A DNA stretch of 64,000 bases. Source: Hymenobacter puniceus. GTDB taxonomy: Bacteria; Bacteroidota; Bacteroidia; Cytophagales; Hymenobacteraceae. Of the stretch, positions 59,862-64,000 are shown piece after piece (position 1 is the first letter of the stretch; each line of letters starts with the position of its first letter). The position numbers and the translations under genes were made by a program. The notes under the pieces are model-generated. The model saw nothing but the letters and a program-made list of their open reading frames with translations. It ran no database searches and was not told the origin of the DNA. The stretch is from assembly GCF_014333525.1 (NCBI RefSeq), contig NZ_JACSCX010000001.1, positions 248,001 through 312,000 of the forward strand. Direction: 5' to 3'.

Positions 59862-62477
59862 TTATTCACTCACCGAAATATTAACGTTGACATTGGTTGA
59901 TGACCGACCATCAGCAGTGCTGGAACTGCCCAGCAGCTTGCGGTATTTATCAGCCAGTGCGGCCGATTGCGACTCGCCGTTCACCATCAGGCCTTTGTCG
60001 TTGAGCTGAAACATGAAGCTTTTGGCGTCTTTTGCAATCAGTCCGTCTTGGCGGAGCGCTTCCCGAACCTGGTCGGAATTGAACCGTGGTGCGCGTGGCG
60101 GCGCAGGCACCGCTGGTACGGCAGGCACACTCGGAGCCGATGGCACACCGGGAGCGGCCGGAGCCGATGGAGCACCGGGAGTGCGCGGGGCACGCGGCGG
60201 GCGCGGCATAGCCGGCAGATCGTAGTTACGGGCGCTGGTATTGCTTTGCTGCTGAATATTGATGGAGCCCGTAGCACTGATTTTGCGGCCCGTGCGGTCT
60301 TCGTAGAGCTTGCGGTACTTCTGCTGCAACGCATCCGGCTGCTTTTTGCCGTTCACGGTGAGACTGGTAGCGCTAAGCGAAAAGCTATACGTTTCCTTGT
60401 TCCGAATCAGGCCGTCGCGCAGCAGCTCACTTACCAACGCCTGGCGCCAGATTTCGTCTTTGGCATCACGGCGGGCCTGCTCGGCGTCGCGCCGGGCTTG
60501 GTCCTGGTCGCGGCGGGCCTGGTCTTGGTCGCGCAGTGCCTGCTGCGCATCGCGGCGGGCCTGCATAGCATCCCGGCGGGCCTGGGCGGCATCTTCAGAG
60601 GCCTGTTGCCGGTCGCGGGCCGAGTCCTCCGTGAACTGCTTTTTTTCTTCCTGCAGCTCCTGCAATTGCGCCTGTATCTGCTGGCGCTCCTCCGTGCTCA
60701 GCCGCAGATTTCGCAGCTGCTCATTCAGGTTGTTTTCGGCAGCAGCAAAGCGTTGGTTGATGGACTCCTGGGTGAAATGCTGCTGCTCGCGCATGGCGTC
60801 ACCGGCTTCAACCATTGCCAGGCGCGAGAGTTCATCGGCGTCAGCGTCGGTGGGCGTGCGGCCGGCCAGCGCGGCGCTGCTCATGCGCTGCGAAAGTTGC
60901 GCCATCCGGTCCCGGGTGGCCTGGCGGCGGTCGGCGAGGCTGTTGTTGCGGTTGGCCTGCTGGGTTTTCGCCAGTGCCTGCTGGTAGGCAGGCAGCTCGT
61001 CGGCGGGTACCTTCTTGCCATCCACATACACTTCCGAAATGGCGCCCTGCTCGTTTTTCACTACCACCGTAAGGCCCTTGATTTCGTTGAGGCGGGCCCG
61101 GCCGGATTTGGTGCGCAGCTTAGGATTAGCCTGCGCATACACCACCACCGTATCGTCGGAACCGGGCTGCAACTCATTGCCCCGGTAATTGACCGTCAGC
61201 AGCTCCCCTTCCGCCTCGGGAATTTCCATTGATTCTTCTCCTGGAACTTCCGCTTCCGGAGCAGCCTCTACTACTACCTCTTCGGGTTTATTTGCAGCCA
61301 ACTGATCGGTCAGCAAATCGGCACCTTTCGTGACAACGGCAGTGCTGAATGAGGCGGCACTCAACGATAGCACGGTGCTGGCCGTGAGCACCCCTACGCT
61401 CAATAGCACCACGCAGGCAGCCCAGAAACCATCGGAAAATGTAGGAGCCGTGGCGCGATGCTGCACCAGGCGGCGCACACGCCCCAGCAACGAGCCCGAT
61501 TCGCCAGCCGCGGCCATAGCCAGCCGCGGCGTGAACGTAGCGGCCGGCTTGTGTTGCAGCGTAGCCAGCGAGGCCAGCGCCTGCGCCAGCACCAGCGAGT
61601 CGCCACACAGCTCGGTGGCCATGTCGTCGCAGCAGTTTTCGCGTTCAGTCCGCAGGCAGTTGGAGAGAAACCACACGGCTGGATGATAGAAAAACAGGAT
61701 TTCGGCCACCGACTGCAGCAGGTTGAACAGGTAGTCGCGGCGCAGCACGTGGGCCAGCTCATGGGCCAGAATGGCTTCCAGCTCTGCCCCAGACATACCC
61801 GAGGCAGCACTCATCGGCAGCAGAATCACGGGTTTCAGCCAGCCCACCACCAACGGGCCCGGTACCAGTCCCGAGGCCAGAATCCGAACTGGCTGGCGCA
61901 GGGCGGTGCGAGCCACCAGCGCATCGAGGCGGTTTTGCCACTCGGCGGGCAGCGCGGCCACACGGTAGCGCCGCAGCCGCTGCACGTAGGCCAGCCCACT
62001 CAGAAACCGTAGTGTCATGGCCAGCATGCCCAGCAGCCACGCCACCACCACTACCGGCATGTTGCGTTCCAGATACAGCTGCCCCGTTGTCAGCAGCTGG
62101 TGCAGGCGGCCGGATGCTGGTGTGGCTATTTCCCCGGCAATGGGTGCCACAGCAGTTCCTGCTGCTGGGCCAAGATCTGCACTGGCAGCTTCCGGAAGCT
62201 GACTATCGGCAGAAGCAGAGCTATACAGCGCTTCGGTAGCAGGCGCAGTACGAAACGTGCTGTAGTAATAGCCGAGCGTGATGCCGCTCAGGGCTAGCAG
62301 CGTGAGTAGCGCCCCTGCAGCTACTTTGTAGCGCAATGCGGCGGCATGGCGGTGCAGCAGCATCAGCAGGGCGGCAGCAGCCAGCGCCACGAGGGCGCCT
62401 TGCCACAACGAGTGGAGCAGTGTCCAGCCCAAGGCGCGCATGAGCGCCGGCGACCCAAATTGTTCAAGCAGGCTCAT
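59862..62477 (-). CDS. M56-family (BlaR1/MecR1-like) membrane metallopeptidase with long coiled-coil tail
   Basis: The 871-residue product begins (MSLLEQFGSPALM) with membrane helices and the zinc-protease motif HELAH (about 239-243) followed by the BlaR-type DYLFNLLQSVAEILFFYHPAVWFLS. This part resembles the sensor protease of BlaR1/MecR1 systems. The rest is unusual: a long charged coiled coil (about 560-675, with repeated QARRDQ/QARRDA heptads), then two copies of a domain (about 680-745 and 806-871; DGLIRNKETYSFSLSATS and DGLIAKDAKSFMFQLNDK, both with VNGxxQxxxLxxKYRKL) separated by a proline-rich linker (about 752-798). No penicillin-binding sensor domain is present. The start overlaps the blaI stop by 14 bases, so translation is coupled. 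Confidence 0.9.
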   Translation of the reverse strand: MSLLEQFGSPALMRALGWTLLHSLWQGALVALAAAALLMLLHRHAAALRYKVAAGALLTLLALSGITLGYYYSTFRTAPATEALYSSASADSQLPEAASADLGPAAGTAVAPIAGEIATPASGRLHQLLTTGQLYLERNMPVVVVAWLLGMLAMTLRFLSGLAYVQRLRRYRVAALPAEWQNRLDALVARTALRQPVRILASGLVPGPLVVGWLKPVILLPMSAASGMSGAELEAILAHELAHVLRRDYLFNLLQSVAEILFFYHPAVWFLSNCLRTERENCCDDMATELCGDSLVLAQALASLATLQHKPAATFTPRLAMAAAGESGSLLGRVRRLVQHRATAPTFSDGFWAACVVLLSVGVLTASTVLSLSAASFSTAVVTKGADLLTDQLAANKPEEVVVEAAPEAEVPGEESMEIPEAEGELLTVNYRGNELQPGSDDTVVVYAQANPKLRTKSGRARLNEIKGLTVVVKNEQGAISEVYVDGKKVPADELPAYQQALAKTQQANRNNSLADRRQATRDRMAQLSQRMSSAALAGRTPTDADADELSRLAMVEAGDAMREQQHFTQESINQRFAAAENNLNEQLRNLRLSTEERQQIQAQLQELQEEKKQFTEDSARDRQQASEDAAQARRDAMQARRDAQQALRDQDQARRDQDQARRDAEQARRDAKDEIWRQALVSELLRDGLIRNKETYSFSLSATSLTVNGKKQPDALQQKYRKLYEDRTGRKISATGSINIQQQSNTSARNYDLPAMPRPPRAPRTPGAPSAPAAPGVPSAPSVPAVPAVPAPPRAPRFNSDQVREALRQDGLIAKDAKSFMFQLNDKGLMVNGESQSAALADKYRKLLGSSSTADGRSSTNVNVNISVSE

Positions 62478-62886
62478 CGGAGGTATCAGTGGAGGTGGAA
62501 CGACGCTGTTGCTCAATTTCATTTAGCAGACCCCGGATCTGAGCCAGCTCATCGGAGGAAGTGGAACGCGTGCCGAGAGCCTGCATCACCAGCTTCATGG
62601 CCGAGCCTCCAAAGGCAGCATCCACAAACCGGTCGAGGAGCAGGCCTTGGGTTTCTTCTTCGCGCACGGCGGCACGGTACACGTGGGTTTTGCTGTCGTC
62701 TTCGCGCAGAACCAGCACCTTATCGAGCATGAGCTGCAGGATTTTGAGGGTGGTGGTGTAGCCGACTTCGCGCTTCTGGCTGAGCTGGTCGTTCACGAAC
62801 CGGACGGTGCTGGGGCCGTGCTGCCACAACACCTGCAGAATCTCCAGCTCGGAATCAGTGGGCTTAGGAATGGGTTTTTCACTCAT
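62464..62886 (-). CDS. BlaI/MecI/CopY-family transcriptional repressor
   Basis: The 140-residue protein is a winged-helix repressor: EKPIPKPTDSELEILQVLWQ (helix 1), GYTTTLKILQLMLDKVLVLR (recognition helix and wing) and a C-terminal dimerisation region. In the best-known systems, a partner M56 metalloprotease cleaves the repressor on a signal to relieve repression. The adjacent M56 gene overlaps its stop codon by 14 bases, fitting that pairing. Three perfect TACGA-N6-TCGTA palindromes lie in its own promoter, suggesting self-repression. The signal is unknown; no beta-lactamase is nearby. Confidence 0.94.
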   Translation of the reverse strand: MSEKPIPKPTDSELEILQVLWQHGPSTVRFVNDQLSQKREVGYTTTLKILQLMLDKVLVLREDDSKTHVYRAAVREEETQGLLLDRFVDAAFGGSAMKLVMQALGTRSTSSDELAQIRGLLNEIEQQRRSTSTDTSDEPA

Positions 62887-62906
62887 AGTATAGGCGCTTT
62901 AAAGTC

Positions 62907-62980
62907 TACGACATTGTTCGTACTTCAAACATATACGAATGGCATCGTAGATACAACTTTAATCTACGATTTTTTTCGTA
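62907..62980. promoter_or_regulatory. Operator array: three TACGA-N6-TCGTA palindromes
   Basis: Perfect dyads occur at 62907-62922, 62934-62949 and 62965-62980, with centres 27 and 31 bases apart. The middle copy fits exactly between the -33 and -7 elements of the promoter, the first covers the expected transcription start, the third lies just upstream. This is the layout expected of a BlaI-family repressor site set. Confidence 0.8.
62926..62956 (-). promoter_or_regulatory. Promoter of the blaI-M56 operon
   Basis: On the minus strand, a -33 TTG (62956-62954) and a -7 TATGTTTG (62933-62926, full TAnnTTTG match) are 20 bases apart, the usual Bacteroidota spacing. The blaI start codon follows 40 bases later. 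Confidence 0.78.
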
Positions 62981-62996
62981 AAACCTCATACCGAAT

Positions 62997-63028
62997 AAAA
63001 AAGCCGGCTGTGAAGGCCGGCCTTTTTT
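62997..63028 (-). terminator. Terminator downstream of folB
   Basis: GCCGGC (63003-63008) pairs with GCCGGC (63016-63021), and the minus-strand product runs into TTTTTTATTC. A single unpaired C occurs near the base. It lies 44 bases after the folB stop codon and ahead of the blaI promoter. Confidence 0.7.
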
Positions 63029-63071
63029 ACCTCTATTGCTCTATCTACAAGCACTATATAGCAAGCTTTTG

Positions 63072-63446
63072 TTAGCTGCTGTGCTTTTGAGTGCGGTGCC
63101 GCGTGAGTGTAACGCGGGCCCGATGGCAGATGCCTCCCAGTGGCGGATTGAATTTTGACACGCTCACTTTCACGGACCGCACGTGCGGAAACTCAATCAG
63201 CACGCGGTCCAGTACCCGGTGCCCGACGTGCTCCAGCAGGCGGGCGGGCGCCAGCATTTCTTCGGCTACTACTCGGTAGAGCACTTCATAGTTCACGGTT
63301 TCCTGCAGCTTATCGGAGGCGCCGGCGGCATGCAGGTCGGTGCGGATGTAGAGGTCGACGCCATACTTATTGCCAATCTTCTGCTCCTCGTCGTAGTAGC
63401 CGTGAAACGCGAAGAACTCCATGCCTTCCAATGCAATCTGGCCCAT
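63072..63446 (-). CDS. folB: Dihydroneopterin aldolase
   Basis: FolB cleaves 7,8-dihydroneopterin to 6-hydroxymethyl-dihydropterin and glycolaldehyde in folate synthesis. The 124-residue protein has the T-fold pattern IALEGMEFFAFHGYYDEEQK with the catalytic Glu region (EEQKIGNKYGVDL) and NYEVLYRVV, ending in VKVSVSKFNPPLGG. Length and motifs fit. It is transcribed alone, followed by a terminator at 62997. Confidence 0.95.
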   Translation of the reverse strand: MGQIALEGMEFFAFHGYYDEEQKIGNKYGVDLYIRTDLHAAGASDKLQETVNYEVLYRVVAEEMLAPARLLEHVGHRVLDRVLIEFPHVRSVKVSVSKFNPPLGGICHRARVTLTRHRTQKHSS

Positions 63447-63510
63447 GTGGTGCGGTGGTGAAGTAGTGAGGTAATCTGCAGCCCGAAGCGGAAATCTGAG
63501 CTACAGGTCG

Positions 63511-63545
63511 AAAAAAAAACGCAGCCTTCCCGAAGGAAGACTGCG
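63511..63545 (-). terminator. Terminator of the proline-rich gene
   Basis: CGCAGCCTTCC (63520-63530) pairs with GGAAGACTGCG (63535-63545) with one mismatch, and the minus-strand transcript runs into nine T's (63519-63511). It is 66 bases after the stop codon of the upstream minus-strand gene. Confidence 0.85.
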
Positions 63546-63611
63546 CAAGGTCGGACACAAAACCCGTGAAATCCGACTTATCAGCAAAATCAACGATTCA
63601 GAATCAGCGGA

Positions 63612-64000
63612 CTAAATTTCGTCGAAAAACGACTTTTCCGACGAAACGGCCGTGTTCTGCATTACGGGCTGATCGGTCTGGCCGGGGTGCGTAGGTGGCA
63701 CCGGCTGCGGAATTTCCGGCTGCTCGGTGCGGCCGGGGCGAATATCGGGCTGCACATCCGGGTTGGGCGCGCCGGGGACCGGGGAGCCCGGACGCTCGAT
63801 TTCTGGCTCCGGCTTGTTAGGCTGGCTGGGCTGATCGGGCTTTTCCGGCTGGCCGGGCTCGGGCTGCTGGCCGGGCTTGGGGTTGTAGGCGCCGGGCTGG
63901 GGCTGCGCGGCCGGCCGGGCTACCGGAGCCGCGCCGCCAAACGAGACCGAAGAGCCACCAGCAACTGCTGCGGCCGAAGAAGTGGAAGACGTTGAAACGA
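63612..64000 (-). CDS. Proline-rich C-terminal end of an unidentified protein (start beyond window)
   Basis: The minus strand stays open from the window edge down to a TAG at 63612-63614. The visible 129 residues begin with an Ala/Ser-rich segment (AAAVAGGSSVSFGGAAPVAR), then become dominated by Pro in strings such as PGQQPEPGQPEKPDQPSQPN and PGRTEQPEIPQPVPP, and end in SSEKSFFDEI. Such a Pro/Gln/Glu-rich tail is probably unstructured and could span the periplasm or cell wall or be a docking tail. No start lies within the window and no family is recognised. A terminator follows 66 bases downstream. Confidence 0.7.
   Translation of the reverse strand, partial: VSTSSTSSAAAVAGGSSVSFGGAAPVARPAAQPQPGAYNPKPGQQPEPGQPEKPDQPSQPNKPEPEIERPGSPVPGAPNPDVQPDIRPGRTEQPEIPQPVPPTHPGQTDQPVMQNTAVSSEKSFFDEI

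Noticed and set aside
59967-61232. Plus-strand open frame of 421 codons opposite the M56 gene
   Set aside because: It is the complement of the repetitive coiled-coil and Pro-rich segments; no protein-like features of its own.
59862-62886. Beta-lactam resistance operon (blaI-blaR1)
   Set aside because: The M56 protein lacks the penicillin-binding sensor domain and no beta-lactamase or PBP2a gene is nearby; only the regulator/protease logic is shared.

Overview
The window comes from a Bacteroidota chromosome, most likely the genus Hymenobacter or a close relative (Cytophagales). This is inferred from tandem SusC/SusD outer-membrane pairs, type IX secretion components, Bacteroidota-only families (DUF6702, DUF5723, DUF5916, DUF4174), promoters with a TAnnTTTG -7 element, few Shine-Dalgarno sites, and a GC-rich chromosome whose real genes cast very long antisense shadow frames. 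No rRNA, tRNA, CRISPR array, prophage or insertion sequence was recognised.

Region 1 (1-14.2 kb) holds three tandem susC-susD pairs, the first cut by the window edge. They are less GC-rich than the rest, with AT-rich gaps and strong hairpin terminators. The second and third susC share a nearly identical 5' segment and the same promoter motif. No glycan-degrading enzyme lies beside them, so the substrate is unknown. Region 2 (14.2-25.4 kb) carries an SDR oxidoreductase, hslU, a PorQ-like secretion protein, lon, a PorE-like TPR/propeller/CRD/OmpA protein, a DUF6702 protein and pgi. Region 3 (25.4-37 kb) has a cupin, rseP and dxr, small unknown genes, a SUKH protein, a GH3-type adenylating enzyme, osmC, dnaA (without an obvious origin) and a 5'-nucleotidase split into two genes.

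Region 4 (37-42.8 kb) encodes the two methylmalonyl-CoA mutase subunits. Between them sits a small four-helix-bundle gene flanked by degenerate inverted repeats; the mutase chaperone meaB is 14 kb further on. Region 5 (42.8-59.6 kb) is a mixture of stand-alone genes: a metallo-beta-lactamase-fold hydrolase, ankyrin and degenerate J-domain proteins, a CPBP protease, a geranylgeranyl-reductase-like flavoprotein, DUF2490/2461/4174 proteins, an L,D-transpeptidase, a HEIGH-type metalloprotease lipoprotein, a Nudix hydrolase and several outer-membrane or secreted proteins. Region 6 (59.8-64 kb) has a BlaI-type repressor and an unusually long M56 membrane protease behind a promoter with three perfect TACGA-N6-TCGTA palindromes, then folB and the proline-rich end of an unidentified protein.

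A recurring theme is palindromic intergenic DNA. At least five GTCATGC-type elements, three GTCATT-type elements and one AGGGGTGGCTGAC element occur, several of them between convergent genes where they can act as two-way terminators. The observations most worth following up are the four-helix-bundle cassette between mutA and mutB and the BlaI operator array.
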